This document shows, one piece after another, positions 35,846 to 48,713 of a stretch of DNA of 64,000 nucleotides. Within the stretch, counting starts at the first letter, position 1. The number at the start of each line of letters is the position of its first letter. The stretch comes from Trichoplusia ni (Eukaryota; Arthropoda; Insecta; Lepidoptera; Noctuidae). The stretch covers positions 6,324,001-6,388,000 of the forward strand of contig NC_039483.1 in assembly GCF_003590095.1 (NCBI RefSeq), given 5' to 3'. The notes beneath the pieces were generated by a model. It did not search any database and was not told where the DNA came from. It worked only from the letters and a program-made list of their open reading frames with translations. Position numbers and translations under genes: made by a program.

Positions 35846-38395
35846 CTATTTAGAACGGGGATTTTTTTATGCAAAAAACACTGTGTGTTAAACTATGTGT
35901 AGTAAAATTCTGGTCAATAAACGGAAATCCGTTAACCTTAGGGTGCCGATACGGTGACTATAATGAGTTAAATTTGCTATTCCTCTTAAAATTAGTGAAG
36001 CGACGGACAAGGGACGAGATTGTTAAGTTCACCACCCTCGCTTTTTATGTGCACCTCATTAGCAAAGCTATTAGCGTAAGACACTTTACAATGTTGACCG
36101 CCACTGGACAAAACAAAAACGATGCCAACATCAAAAAAAGTGCAGTAAATGTAGTTATTTTATGGATGGATCATGGATTTTGTTTATTTGAATAAACTTA
36201 ATTTATTTAAAAAAGAAAGTCTTTTTATAGCATAGGCTAAAACGGGGTTAAGTCAAATATGGCTCTTATGCATTTTTTGTGTTCAGTAAAAGCTCTTATA
36301 AAGCATAATTATAATATACTATCTATTACATCAGCAACTGTCAAAGTGATAAAATGCTTTCAAAATTTAACTTGTCATCCTGCATACGGTTCAGCTTATT
36401 AAAACGAATAGCAAAAAAACCAGTTTTGTAACGAACCAAACAGAAAAAACAAGTGATCCAACCAAAATCGTCCACCTGTGACACAGCGACAGCGAACCTA
36501 TTAAAAATTTGGTCAGTCAGCAAATCGTGTAGCATAAAACGAATTCGACGCATTGCGCTACCAATGTCCAGTGAATACACGTGCCGTTGTACAACACAGC
36601 TATGTTGGTATACGTAACATTTTTACTAACATGCAACTGCTAAAGTCCCGCCAAACTAGTTATGCAGTCACCTGCGTCCGTTCTAGCTTGAAATAAGCAA
36701 ATACAAGGAGGGACCAAGGAGTTTGTACGGAATTGAAGATTAAAGAGATACTTTGCTTTGTATGCAGCTAAGAACAACGTTATTGGATCCACTACATTCA
36801 AAAAACATATCGGTAATTTTTTTAAAAATGTACGTTTTCCTTATGCTACGATTCCAGCCTCAGAGATTCTGAGACTCTGAAAGAATCTCCTTTTGCAATA
36901 ACTGAAAACATATTGTCACAAATTGCAATATTCACAACTACAAAAAACACAAAAGAACACCCTACCAAAATATTTCTCCATCAGCATAATAAGAACATCA
37001 TAAAAACAATAACTTTCATCTTAATAATCCCATTCTTTCCCCAACAACGCTTGGACGCGCAAAATGAAACAATATTACCTGGGACGGCACTTAACTTAGG
37101 CGAAAGGTCGAATCGAAAGTTTTTCCGACCTTGACTGGTTAAGAAGCCCTCGTAAAAATTACACTACATTTGAGACAATAAAATTCCCCCCTGTTGCTCT
37201 TACCCCCAAAACCATTCCCTGGAAAGCTTCCAAGAGACTCTGCCAAATGACGGTCAGATAATGACCTTCAGCTGGTCACGATCGATAGCGGATTTTGTAA
37301 CAACGCGTCGTACGGAATTCGATATTAGATTATATCTAAAACGGTAATAAGATTGTCTTTAATATTTTCTTTAAACCCTCGAGACTTCGGCTGGGAATCA
37401 GCTTAAGAGAATTTATGGGAACAATTTTATTTGGCCTTTTTTATGTATGTAGCGTCTAAAATGACGGAATAAATCCGAAACACATAAATTATATTTTGTC
37501 AAGTCATAGTTAGATATGTTTTGTGACAGTATATCATTGTGTCTATGTGTAGTCACATTTTGGTAAATCAACTTGAGCCACTATTGATTTAATTGGTAAG
37601 AGTAAAATTATTTACTATGACTGTAAAATTACCACTTACTTACTTGTTGAAAGTATAATCGATTTTTAACTAAATTACAAATATCTTGCAACGACGGTTA
37701 AAATTCGGATACAGTATTTTTCGTTGCAGATGTCTCATCCATTTCGGGGCTTTCCAATTTTGGCTTAATTGCAAAGTCAATTCGCCGTTGTGTTCCCAAC
37801 TGCAATTTTAATCTCTTTAGCACAGCAATGCTTGTAGTATGAGCTCTTAAAACACGACAATGGCAATTGTGGAATCGAAAAGACATTCCTTTTACAACAA
37901 TAAAGTTCTGCTTTTAAAACTCCCTTTCAGAAATAAATCTAATTTGCGTTACCATTGTATTTGACATCATTATCTCCGAGTGAGTTTTTCACAATCGTCC
38001 CATTACAAAATTAAGTCGTACATTTTAAAACTTCAGTTGGAAGACGTTCTTTATTCAACGTTATTCTGTGAGACAAGTTTTGATAACAAAGACTCTTCGA
38101 TCTAGATTCCTAAGATCGAAATCCAAGGCTTCTTGGATTCTTTAAGTATATTATTGCTTGGAAAGTACAATTCCTAGATAGGGATTTCAGATGGCCTCCT
38201 AATAACGGTGAAAGGTTTGTTTGTACTGGACGGTCCCACAGCGTGTAATACATTAAGAAGTGATGTTACTTTGTCATGTATTTTCAAGACGGTATTTTGG
38301 AAAAGGTTTCCGAGTCTACCTTATTTTAGGTACTTAAATGTTCTGTATTCAGACATCATTCCAGTTATTGGTATCTCAAAACTTTTTTTTTAAAC
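35846..38395. other. 2.5 kb without a supported gene
   Basis: The 108-codon plus-strand frame at 35869-36195 has no recognised similarity and no splice or start context. A GC-richer unique patch lies at 37080-37340. No repeat family recognised. Confidence 0.45.
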
Positions 38396-38596
38396 GACTC
38401 CCGTACTAAGAAATTTAATCCTTGTTTCGCGGGGGGTTTACAAACATACAACTCACATGCACTAAGACACTCAGACTCAGAACAAGCATTCGTGGATCAC
38501 ACAAATGCTTGTCCTACGCGGGGATTGAACCCGCGACACGACGCGCACAGTGGGTTTGGCGTGGTGAACTCAACCACTTGGCTATCCGTGCAATCT
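38396..38596 (-). repeat. tRNA-headed SINE (family A), minus, full length
   Basis: The best-preserved copy. Read on the minus strand it has an A-box-like TAGCCAAGTGGTTGAG, the B-box GGGTTCAATCCCCGC, the body ACAAGCATTTGTGTGATCC, TGAGTCTGAGTGTCTTAGTG and the tail TTAGTACGGGAGTC. The two open frames across it on the plus strand are not genes. Confidence 0.85.
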
Positions 38597-39685
38597 GGAA
38601 CATGTGAACATGAACTTAAAAAATGTGTATCGTTTTATCATACCAAACTCATATTATTTTGTGATTGTAAAAATACTTTGATCAATATTTCTGTAACAGA
38701 ATAAAAACACACAAAGGTCTTGACAAAAATAAGTATCCCGTTTCCTGTCACCCAATACTTCTTTTTAATCGAAATATTTTCCATAACATTTCTTATGAAG
38801 CGTCTTTTATTCTTAAACGTGACTTTAAATACGTAGTTACAAAGGAAGCCAATCATAAAATCAAAGTCTCTCCTAATTTCATTGGAAGCCAAAGGTATCT
38901 CTATAGCAAGAAATATCGGCTTTCCTTTTCCGGTATATCGCTTTACCTTCATATATTATGTCCGTTATTGTTTATATGGGAGATATACGTATATCTACAA
39001 GTCTATCTGATCGGACGAGTCAGATAGGAACAGACCAGATTGGTGAAAATTTTGGTTTTTTTACGCTTTTATTTGTATGAAATTGTATTGATAAAAGCAT
39101 TCATTAAAAAAAGCTAATTTAAAAGATTAAATACCTGTAAAAGTTGTATGAGATAACAACTAAATTGTTCGAGGTACCATGTCATTTAAAAAGCTACAGA
39201 TTTTTTTTGTAATAATTTTGCGAACCACCGCGCTTTAGGTGGTCGTAACAGCCCATAAATCCGACAAATTTAATTTGTTTCGTAAAATAAATTCTGGTTG
39301 AAGAAAAATAAGACCGTATATTTTTGCCCTCGAAACAACCAGACAAGTTATTTATGTCGTACACGCCGTACAAGTTAAAATTTAACGCTGTTAGTTGTGT
39401 TAGTACAACAAGTACAAGCATAACAAACAAACTGACTTTATTCAGGCAGAAATAAATAGATTAATGATGCTAAATTGAATAAACTTTTTGTCTCAGTTTA
39501 GTTAACTACTGACCTCTTATCGACGACGGTTTTTTGCCGTAGGTATACCGAATTATAAATATTTCATTCGACCAGTATTTCTCAGGCTGGCAGGATTGTG
39601 CTAGTAGTAAGACATTCTGGACTTATCAATGGGGCTTTGTTATCTGGATAGATCAGTTTATAATATAATTATCTTTTGTCACCAG
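38597..39685. other. Upstream flank of the first receptor exon found
   Basis: AT-rich, presumed intron. It ends in the acceptor TATCTTTTGTCACCAG at 39685. Minus-strand open frames at 38638-38952 and 39194-39430 are not supported as genes. Confidence 0.55.
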
Positions 39686-40795
39686 ATGGCGTCTTCAGGA
39701 ACGAGGTAGAAGCGCGCGGGCGCGGTACGGAGTCAGCGTTCCTCGGCGAGCTACACTCGACGCTGGCGCCCCCTGCCGCGCCCGACCACGACTGGCAGCA
39801 CACCCTATCACTCATACTCAAAGGCCTCATCTTCACAACAATCATCATCGGAGCACTCTTCGGCAACGCCCTCGTCATCATATCTGTCCATAGACACAGA
39901 AAGCTTCGAGTCCTGACAAATTATTACGTAGTCAGTCTTGCGGTAGCTGACATGCTCGTCGCACTATGCGCGATGACCTTCAATGCCAGTGCTGAGTTGA
40001 CTGACGCCTGGCTCTTCGGCCCTTTAGTCTGTGATATCTTCAACTCTCTCGATGTATACTTCTCCAGTGCGTCAATCCTCCATCTTTGTTGCATATCAGT
40101 GGATAGATACTACGCTATAGTGAGACCTTTAGAATACCCTGTCACTATGACTCACAGAACTGTTTGCTTTATGCTTGCAAATGTGTGGTTATGGCCTGCC
40201 TTCATCAGTTTTGTGCCAATATTCATGGGCTGGTATACGACAGAACAACATCGACAAGAGAGATTACATCACCCCGATGTTTGTGCTTTTAAAGTTAATA
40301 TGGTCTACGCTATAGTTTCATCGAGTGTCTCCTTTTGGATTCCAAGTTTGGTTATGATTTCAATGTACTGTCGAATATTTAGGGAAGCTATTAGGCAAAG
40401 AGAAGCTTTGACAAGAACTTCGTCGAATATTCTTTTGAACTCTGTCCATATGAAGCATACGTCGCATTCAGCTCATCATTCACATTACTTACATCCTGAC
40501 AGAAGACCTTCTGATATTAGTCCGAACTACAGCACGTTTACAGAAGTAGGGCCCGAAGAGACTGAATTTGGTGGAGAAGTGGTGATGTCGATTGGGGACA
40601 TTTGTCCAAGTAAGGAGGCTAGTCCGAGAAAGTCGGTGAATGTGAGCTGTGATACCGCGAGTTCTGGATATTGTTCTGGAGGTTCCAATAAGAGGTCTTC
40701 AAGTGGGCAACCACCTCCGGGATGGAGACCGAGTTGTTCCTCTGCTGTGGCGACAAGAGACTTAGCAAAGGCTGCTACCGAACTCAATGCACAAG
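39686..40795 (+). CDS. Octbeta3R: Beta-type octopamine receptor (Octbeta3R-like), exon with TM1-TM5
   Basis: A Gs-coupled class A receptor for octopamine in the neuronal or muscle plasma membrane, expected to raise cAMP. This exon carries TM1 (39826-39885), TM2 with the LAVAD aspartate at 39949, TM3 with the amine-binding aspartate of SLDVYF at 40051, DRY at 40102-40110, TM4 (WLWPAF) and TM5 with the serines of [12 protein letters not shown] cysteine at 40030 would form the loop disulfide. Most of the third cytoplasmic loop follows. [19 protein letters not shown] and [10 protein letters not shown] point to the beta-3 rather than the beta-2 type, from my memory of the families. The exon starts after CACCAG in phase 2 and ends in phase 1 at AAG/GTAAGC. 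There is no in-frame ATG before TM1: the open frame merely begins at a TTG in the acceptor region, so the true N-terminus is upstream. The frame that runs on to 40953 is intron. Confidence 0.93.
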
Positions 40796-42071
40796 GTAAG
40801 CTTAATATTTCAGTTAAGAATCGAACACTAAATATTAGTACTTACATTATCTTACATATCCTAAAATATCTACAAAAGATGACAAAAAACAAAAAGTTTC
40901 ACATACATGTTCTAAATTACATCCATTTATTTCCAAGCAAAATAACAGTCTGAAAAATCGTCCAAGATTCCGCCAAGATCTTGCGAGAGCCTACCTATAA
41001 AGTTATCACAACTCCTACATCTAGAAATAAATTGTTGCTTTTTGTAACAAATGGCTCACGATAACAAAGTTGGCTCGACATTAATTTTACAAACCCAGAG
41101 CTAAGATAGTGCTTAGGCTATTAATATTCAAACTTCCGATGCTGAACAGAAATTCTCGATGCTAAGCAAGTCGTCTTGAACTAATAAAGATAACGAATTG
41201 AAACTAGACAATTCCGAGTGTCTGTAGGATGGAAAGTTAAATTTTAAAGCGTTTGTCATGCAGATAGGATCACTTTGACAGTTAATGATAACGGAAAATC
41301 CTTGTTAAGGCTCAAAGTTAAAACTTATTTCAACTCAGTCATGTTGAAGTTTCAGAACATGACAGACTTTTGATGATGGCGTATAATAGGCAGTAATAGA
41401 AACTCGTTCTCATATTTAAAATACCGCGTTTGCGCATTAAAGAAATTATTTTCTACAATAAGATAGATTATTCCTGAAAATATATTCTACTTGTAAAATC
41501 CAACTTATCGTGCTAAAAAAAGATCAGTAGAAAAAGATATTCGTGGAAAATGGTATTTTTTATTGTTTCGGATTTTTTTTTAATATACTTCCTTTGGCAG
41601 TAGGAATTTTGAAAAGGACACGTATTTCCATTATACCTTATTGTTAATTGTAACATTTGTTTTCAATCATACTGAAAGTACTGTAAGCTAATACAATAAA
41701 TTCTAAAGACTAAGTTCAGAGGAAATGATCAAAACTTATTTTGTTACACAAAACTTCTTTCTCTTATACCTCATCTGGTAGATGAATAATAAATGATTTC
41801 TAAGGAAATTTTTTTTCTCAGTTCATTTTACACCTAGAATTTTGATGAAGCAATATTCTTTAAAAATGTACAAGCTATTTAAATTCAATTCTAGGCTGAC
41901 TTATATTCACTACTATTGGTATATATATTTGGGAGGGGGGGTAGAAACATGTATCAGTTACTGTAAAAGGAAAAACTACGTTAAATACATAAATTATCCA
42001 GTAATTCCAAAGATTCAACTCTTAATGGTAAAAAACGTTCTATGATCATAATTTATGTTGGCCTTTTGCCA

Positions 42072-42262
42072 CCATTTGGGTCAATGTAAAAATTCACATT
42101 TCTACATTTTCCCGGGTCTGGGTGTCTGTGGTACCTTCGTTGTATCTGGATTCCATAACACAAGTGCTCTAGCAACTTACTTTGGGTTCAGAATGATGTA
42201 TGTGATGTTGTCTGTATTTATAAACTCATTCTTTTCTACAAATTCTATAACTTACAGACTCT
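42072..42262 (+). repeat. SINE family B, 5'-truncated
   Basis: From GGGTCAATGTAAAAATTC onward it matches 59052-59190 almost base for base (TTCTACATT, GGTACCTTCGTTGTATCTG, CATAACACAAGTGCT). It lacks the tRNA-derived head that the other copy has. Confidence 0.8.
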
Positions 42263-42420
42263 GTTGGTAAACTCTAAGATTTACGGATAAAACCCAAGAT
42301 TTACAATAAGAACCCTGAAATTATGAATCAGCTATTTGTCCATCGGTCCGTCTACCCATAGTTAAACAATTGCAATTTTCAAAGACTAACTGCACAGATA
42401 GATAGGTTCACACGAACAAC

Positions 42421-42557
42421 TCAATGCACGCGACGTGTCGCGGGGTCGATCCTCGCGTAGGAGAAGTATTTGTACCTATAATCCACAAACGCTTGTTCTG
42501 AGTCTGGTGACTTGACTGTTTAACATTCAAATATTACATTTCTTAGTGCGGGAGTCG
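42421..42557 (+). repeat. SINE family A, head-truncated
   Basis: Starts near the B-box (GACGTGTCGCGGGGTCGATC), then the body ATCCACAAACGCTTGTTC, TGAGTCTGGTGAC and the tail TTAGTGCGGGAGTCG. The A-box is missing. Confidence 0.78.
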
Positions 42558-43012
42558 TTTTTCTTTTTTATTATTATTCTTCTGTTGCTACTGTTACAAT
42601 AGACCGATAAAAAAACAGTTAATTTATTTTTCAAAGATGCGTAGAATTGGTTTTCAAGTCGCATTCGCATTTGGCCTGTATTTTCCAAGTATTACACACA
42701 AAGCGACAAAGAAATTCCAACTGAAACCTAATCATGGGTAATGTGTACCCATAATATTCGAAGCTGAAATAAACAGAATGTCACTTTCAAGAAAGATATT
42801 TTCTTTTAAGACAACTTTAATATAAGTACCAATTTCGAGCTACAACATCGTTAGAATGATCGTGTAGTACTCGCAAAGTGGTCCATAAAATGTAACTACG
42901 TACTCTGAAGATGCAGCCACGAAAACCCCTTTGTAATGAAATAGATTTTGCTAAAATGAAAATATTTTCACTTGAGACTATTTTTACTTAACTTTTGTGG
43001 GTTTTTTTAGAG

Positions 43013-43115
43013 GTTTCGTATCAAAAGGCAAATACAGTATCTCATTACTGAAGGTTCGCGGTCTGTCTGTCTGTCCGTACGTCTGTCACTAGGATCTATC
43101 TCATCAATAACAGCA
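43013..43115 (+). repeat. Repeat R3 copy
   Basis: TTCGCGGTCTGTCTGTCTGT, CGTCTGTCACTAGG and ATCTATCTCATCAAT follow the order of R3 at 24944-25085. Confidence 0.55.
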
Positions 43116-43730
43116 CGACAAAAATATATTCATTAGGATTTGTTTTGCAATTTAATATCAAAATTTTATGCTTCTATTTGAACGTCATAAGACAATTTGT
43201 TCTAAAAAACTACGTCGGTTACTCAGAACACTTTTTTTACATCGACAAATAATATTTTTAGTCACTTTTTTAGACAAATATTACATTGTAATAAATATAA
43301 TTGGAACGTGCAATAGATTTGAGAATTTATAATTTTATGGCATTCAATTAATACCATTCCTTCATCATTCTTACTCATACAGCGTGTATTTCGAAAAATA
43401 CTATTCTATATCGTTTTTTACAAGAGAACTTAGGTATTTCAGAAATAAAATCGCTATATCTAGTACGATCCCCTATACAAAGTTTACCCAGGCCTCCAAT
43501 CCAATGATCCAACTTGACCTCGTCTCAATGACCCTTAGTTACAAGATTTTATTATATTTTTATGATGGTTTCACTTCCTGTATAAGGGTATGAGTGTGTA
43601 GGCCTTGTGACTTGAATTGTAAGTGGAGTTTTTGTATAAAATTACCCGTATTTATATGCTATCTTTGTACGATACTAATTCTAACTAATAGAATAAATGC
43701 TTAAAGGATATTCTCGGATTCATTGAGTTC

Positions 43731-43901
43731 GACTGCATGGATAGCTGAGTGGTATAGGCCACCAAACCAAACCCACTGTGAGTGACTTGTCCCATTTTCG
43801 ATTCCTGAGAAGGATAATTAAACGTAGTATGTTCCACGAACGCTTTTTCTCAGTCTGGAAGTCTCTTTGCCTGTGATATGATGTGACTTGCATATGCGAA
43901 C
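43731..43901 (+). repeat. tRNA-headed SINE (family A)
   Basis: GACTGCATGGATAGCTGAGT begins the head and contains the A-box. CATTTTCGATTCCTGAG is the worn B-box. GTTCCACGAACGCTTTTTC and CAGTCTGGAAGTCTC are the body. Confidence 0.78.
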
Positions 43902-44540
43902 CGGTTTTTTTCTGATATTTCCAATTTAGTTTTCGTAATACTTATTTAATACAATTTTTGCCTCAAGTACCCTTTTCTTTAACTTTCCAATAAGCACATA
44001 ACACCACTATAACTCCAAAAAAAATCAACACGAAACGCAAACAATACTCACAACTAACAAGACATCCCTAGTTTCAAGTTGTTCAAGAAAAAGTTTCGAA
44101 ACTACACAAACAAACAAAACGCAAACTCGATGAACCCCAGAACAGTTTAAAGGTACCTTCTAAATTAATCTGTGTAAGGCTGTTTGCACAACCCTAAGCA
44201 GTTTAATCTTCTGCTGAAGATTGGGTTAGGGCAATCAGATTTGCTTTTAATTGCTTGCGACAGAGGTTGGCTGGGCCCGTCGAAATGCCCACCAGAAACC
44301 AGTCAATACAAATACGATTAATCTTGTTTTGGTTATTGCGAGATACGCTTCGGTTACTTTGCTGATAGATGGTTTGTTTCGTTACATGGGGTTTAACTAG
44401 GTTTTCATAATAGCTGGTTTAATTTAATAAAAAAAAACGGTAAAGTGAGAGTTAGACTGGCAACGCTGAGGGCTTAGAAAATAGGTTTAAAAAACAATTT
44501 ATAAAAAATAGATAAATCATCAGCCTTTCTAACTATCTCT

Positions 44541-44598
44541 GTTCATGAGATACAGTCTGATTACAGACAAACAAACACTGCCTGGCCGTCAGCGTAGC
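44541..44598 (-). repeat. Repeat R3 fragment, minus
   Basis: GTTCATGAGATACAGTCTGA then GACAAACAAAC is the reversed R3 start. A similar fragment lies at 53111-53216. Confidence 0.5.
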
Positions 44599-45509
44599 CT
44601 TAGCAATATGGTTCAGTTTTAACAATTGCAAACAAAAGTAGAATAGAAAATTCGTTTCAACAGATACTAATAAATTTATGAAATGTAATAATAGAATCAT
44701 TTCTAAAAATAATGGGATAAATATAAATACGATTAAAACACCTAAAAGCATTACTAAAGATGCTTAAACACGACTCATAGAAGAACAAAATGATCGCATC
44801 GATATCCCTACTAATTCAACAACATACGATCTTGTGCGATTGCAAATTGCTTGGATCGATCCCTAATAGGGTGGCATTCATCGTAAATGCACGGCATTCA
44901 ACTACACTACACGTTTCGCTAGTCAATACGGAGAGGTAAACGGTGAAAAGAGTATGCTTCCCCTTAATTAATTCAATGATTTGTTCAATTCACTCTAACA
45001 AATCAAACGAGGTTTTTTTTTTACGCTTTTATGGTACGAAGTTCAGATTAAAAGCTTATGGAGCTGTTAGTGATGAATTTGATTGACCCAACCGGGTATC
45101 TATCACGCTTGGTTTTTGTCGGGTCAGTGAATTTTGATTTGATTTTAGGATTGAGGTTTTTTGATATTTTTTGCTGACATACTTTTGATGGAGACAATTT
45201 TAGTAAGGTTTTGCCATTAAGGCTTCAAACCGAACGTAAATAGTGACCAGTCCATTTTAAACCCTATCTTTAGGTAGTTAGAGACTTACGTTTAATGACA
45301 TACGTTCTTTGATCATTCGCATTCTTACTCCAAAGGTTTTGATAAAATTTATTTTCAGCCGACGAATATGTGCGTCATTACTGTAAGCTTCAGTTAAAAC
45401 GTAAAACTAGATCGTATTTTACAGCAACTAATATTATCATTTTGTGTCGATTAAGACCAAGAAAAAAATTACATTAAAAAGTACATATTATATAGAAATA
45501 ATTTCACTG

Positions 45510-45720
45510 AGAGATGGCCTAATGGTATGATCGTTGGCCTGCCAAGTCGCAAGTTTTGGGTTAAAATCCGTCTTGCACTAATGTCTTAACGATTGTATCT
45601 GCTAATTACAGAGTTATTATCACTTTATTAAAGGATGAGGAGCATGCATACTCAAGAATTTGTCAATAGTGTGTTAAGGCACGTCAGAAACCAAGCCAAA
45701 AGTAAAAAGTATTTAAAAAT
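45510..45720 (+). repeat. tRNA-headed SINE (family C)
   Basis: A-box-like TGGCCTAATGGTATGATC and B-box-like GGGTTAAAATCCG. A body of about 150 bases ends in GTTAAGGCACGTCAGAAACC. It shares layout and tail with 21183-21345. The B-box departs from the tRNA form, so it is not a working tRNA gene. Confidence 0.6.
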
Positions 45721-46243
45721 ATTATACTACAAAACATTAGCTCAAATCTGTGTGTTCATCTAAAATCCAATCAGATGACCAAATAAGCTAGTCTGTATAT
45801 GACACATTAATTGTTTTCCTGTTGTTCCAGCAATCAATCATACTAGCTTATAGTTGAACGGTCACATCTGGGACCAAATTCCCCGAATCCCAATTTCGCC
45901 TTACCCTGAAGCAAAGATTCTCCATTAGAAACTTCTTCTGAAAATTTGAGACGCAAATATGAACTATCACCTAATAAACTCTGGAGAAGTGAATAAGGAT
46001 TTCGAGATGAAAATATAAGGAAAGAAATGTTAGACCGGCTTCTTTATGCAAACAGGAAAACGTGCCGTCGTAGCTACTAATGTAGTCGGGGTACAAAAAT
46101 GTGAATACTTGTCCATTTTCCACTACGATATTACCAATGGAGAATTTCGTTTTATGAAAGTCTATAAAGAAAGATTGCAATTTATTTTCTTAATAACACA
46201 CGTACAAAACAATTATCACAAGTACGACCCACGACACTGTCTT

Positions 46244-46372
46244 TGAAGGGTTCCGTTTACTAAAGCCACGTGTCACTAGTGTCGCTATATCTCATATACC
46301 TGACAGTTGAAAAATTTACAGATGTTTTCTGCTGCCGCTATAACTTCAAATAAAAAAATCGAGGTTAAGCTA
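46244..46372 (+). repeat. Repeat R3 copy
   Basis: GAAGGGTTCCGTTTACTAAA, CGCTATATCTCATA, CAGTTGAAAAATTTACAGAT and GCTGCCGCTATAACTTC match the R3 order. Confidence 0.6.
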
Positions 46373-48689
46373 TTACGAGCAGAAATTTGATGGGTCCGTT
46401 AAGTAACTTACCGCCAAATATATTTTTTTTGTATGGCTTATTCGTATGAAAATGTAAAACATTTATAATTTACACATAACAATTTAATCAAATCATTTCA
46501 CGCTTATTAAAGCACGTAATTCCTATTTAAAATTCCAGCTTTCTGAGTTCACAGTAGCCCAACTTTAGGACCTACTTTTAATCCCCAAATTGACCTATTA
46601 AGGATTAAGCAAATTCCAAAAGGTTTTAATCAAGTCTGGATTAACGGCTAAAGGATACGGTTTCGTTATTTTCTGAACTAACATTTTGCCAGTAAATCCA
46701 AGCCCCGACGCAAAAAGAAGGATGAACGCTATTCGTCTGTATCTGTGCGTCTGGTACTGGCGCCGAACCTTATAAACGGGTGTACAGATTTGAATGAAGT
46801 TTTTTAGATAAATTTTATGCCTATAATTTCTACAAACCTTCTGGCCAGCCATTTAAAACTCGCAAGCTCTTCCTAAAAGTATTCGATTTAAGTCTGTGTC
46901 TTGCGAATTTTTTTCTGGTTAGTTTATTTTCATAAACTATTTTTTAAGAAATAATTTAAAAAGCTGCTTTTGCCCGGGATCTGCCCAAATTAGTGTAAAT
47001 TATCGAGATGAAAAGTAAATTATGGCTTACATTTTTTTTTTTTCAAACATATCCAAAAGCTATTCTATTCTAATCGGTTAATTAGTTTGTAAGATACCGT
47101 GTAATAGATGAGCTGTTTGGCCTGTTTTCTAATGCCAGTAGCAAAAGGTACAAGTACAGTCTCCCTAATTTCATAAAAAGAAACCTATTATTATCACCAA
47201 ACGAACAAATTTCTCACAATATCTGATTTTCACAATCTCATACGCTCAAAAGCCGCTAATAAGACTTGCCATTTAATCCCTCGACAAACCGTTCTTCCTA
47301 CACTCCAGAAAATAAGAAACCATTTTTAAGTCTACCATTTTCCATTATAAACCAGAGTATTTATTAATGGAGGGTTTTAGTATATTCCCGTCGCTGCGTC
47401 AGATTAAAATGCATTAAGAAAATTGATGAGAATATTATGAAACGTCATTAATTCATGAAAGATGGATGCTGGCAATAAATTGAACGTAGATTTTTCTCGA
47501 ATATAATTTTTCATAGAGTCACAGAGTTAGAAAAATGAGGTCCCTTGATTGCTTAGTTAGAAAAAGTCTGGATTAGTAATTTGAATATTCAGAATAGATT
47601 TGAGGAGTATATTTTAATCTATCAATTTCAAATGACTCGAGGTAGTAAAGCAGGCAGTTGTTTTATATTAAAGCCTCTTCACACAAATGAAGAAACATCC
47701 ACCCGCAATCAAGTAAATCTCGAGAGACTGGAGGCCAACCCTAATATACGTTATTGTAGAAAGTATACTATTCTGAAATAAACTTCTACATTTTTATACA
47801 CGATTCCCGCTTTTTGCAATTATGTCCTTGCGTCGCTAGGGTTTTTTAGACATTCTAGTCATATACACAAGCTACCCAGACCAAACACAAACAATTTTTT
47901 GTCCTATGCAAAGGTGATTTTATATAGATGATATATTGTAAAGATAACCTAGAATAATACCAGCAAATTTATTACCATCATCATCATCCCGCCATCTAAG
48001 GTCTGAGCATTGAATTCTACACTAGCATTTACATTTCAAGGCGAAAACGAAAACCTAGATACCACCAGATTTTCGCACGATGTTTTTTTTTCCCGCTTCG
48101 TCAATGATGTCTTTAAGATATTTACGAAAGAACATAAAACCTAGATGTTCTATAACACTACGCTAATAATGCTGACATATTTAATTTACGAACGTAAAAT
48201 TATCATAATTTTGCTTCTGTGAAATGCTTTTGTAAATCATGAAAATGATCCTCCTAACAATTTAACCCTTTGAATGCCTATTCAGACTGACTTCGCCTAG
48301 ACAAATGATATTAAACAACCGGTAAAGCTAATCTAATTGAATAAATGTAGAGAGATAGGATGACCAATTCTCGTGACCAATAAATTCATTTGAGGGATTT
48401 TGAAACTGATGTTTTGAGGGTAACTACCTCATGTGCCTGTTGATTTTCTCCGCCTACTTTCGAATGCCAAATAGCGAACTAGTTCCTTATATTATAAATT
48501 TTCCGTTTATTTGTCTCTTCCATTCTTAGTGGTACTAAGCTGGGTTCTTCATAGGCCATAAATGTACCGTAGTCCAACCAGAAACCCCGGTACTCATTAT
48601 GCCAAATGTATAAGCTACCCCATCTTAGGCGTACCTTTTGGAGAAATTCTAGCTCATTTAGTACCGTGCAATAATGGTATATAAGTTCA

Positions 48690-48713
48690 AATGTCTCTTA
48701 TCTCAGAGACATT
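48690..48713. repeat. 9-bp hairpin
   Basis: AATGTCTCT (48690-48698) and AGAGACATT (48705-48713) are exact reverse complements around a six-base loop. No known role. Confidence 0.7.

Noticed and set aside
35869..36195. 108-codon plus-strand frame
   Set aside because: No ATG-context or domain support and directly follows a SINE. Composition is like the surrounding non-coding DNA.
38638..38952. 104-codon minus-strand frame upstream of the receptor exon
   Set aside because: No similarity recognised. Lies in presumed intron.
40796..40953. Continuation of the receptor frame to a stop at 40953
   Set aside because: It begins at a GTAAGC donor, the residues lose receptor character, and TM6/TM7 lie in later exons. 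An intron-retained form cannot be excluded but would be a truncated receptor.
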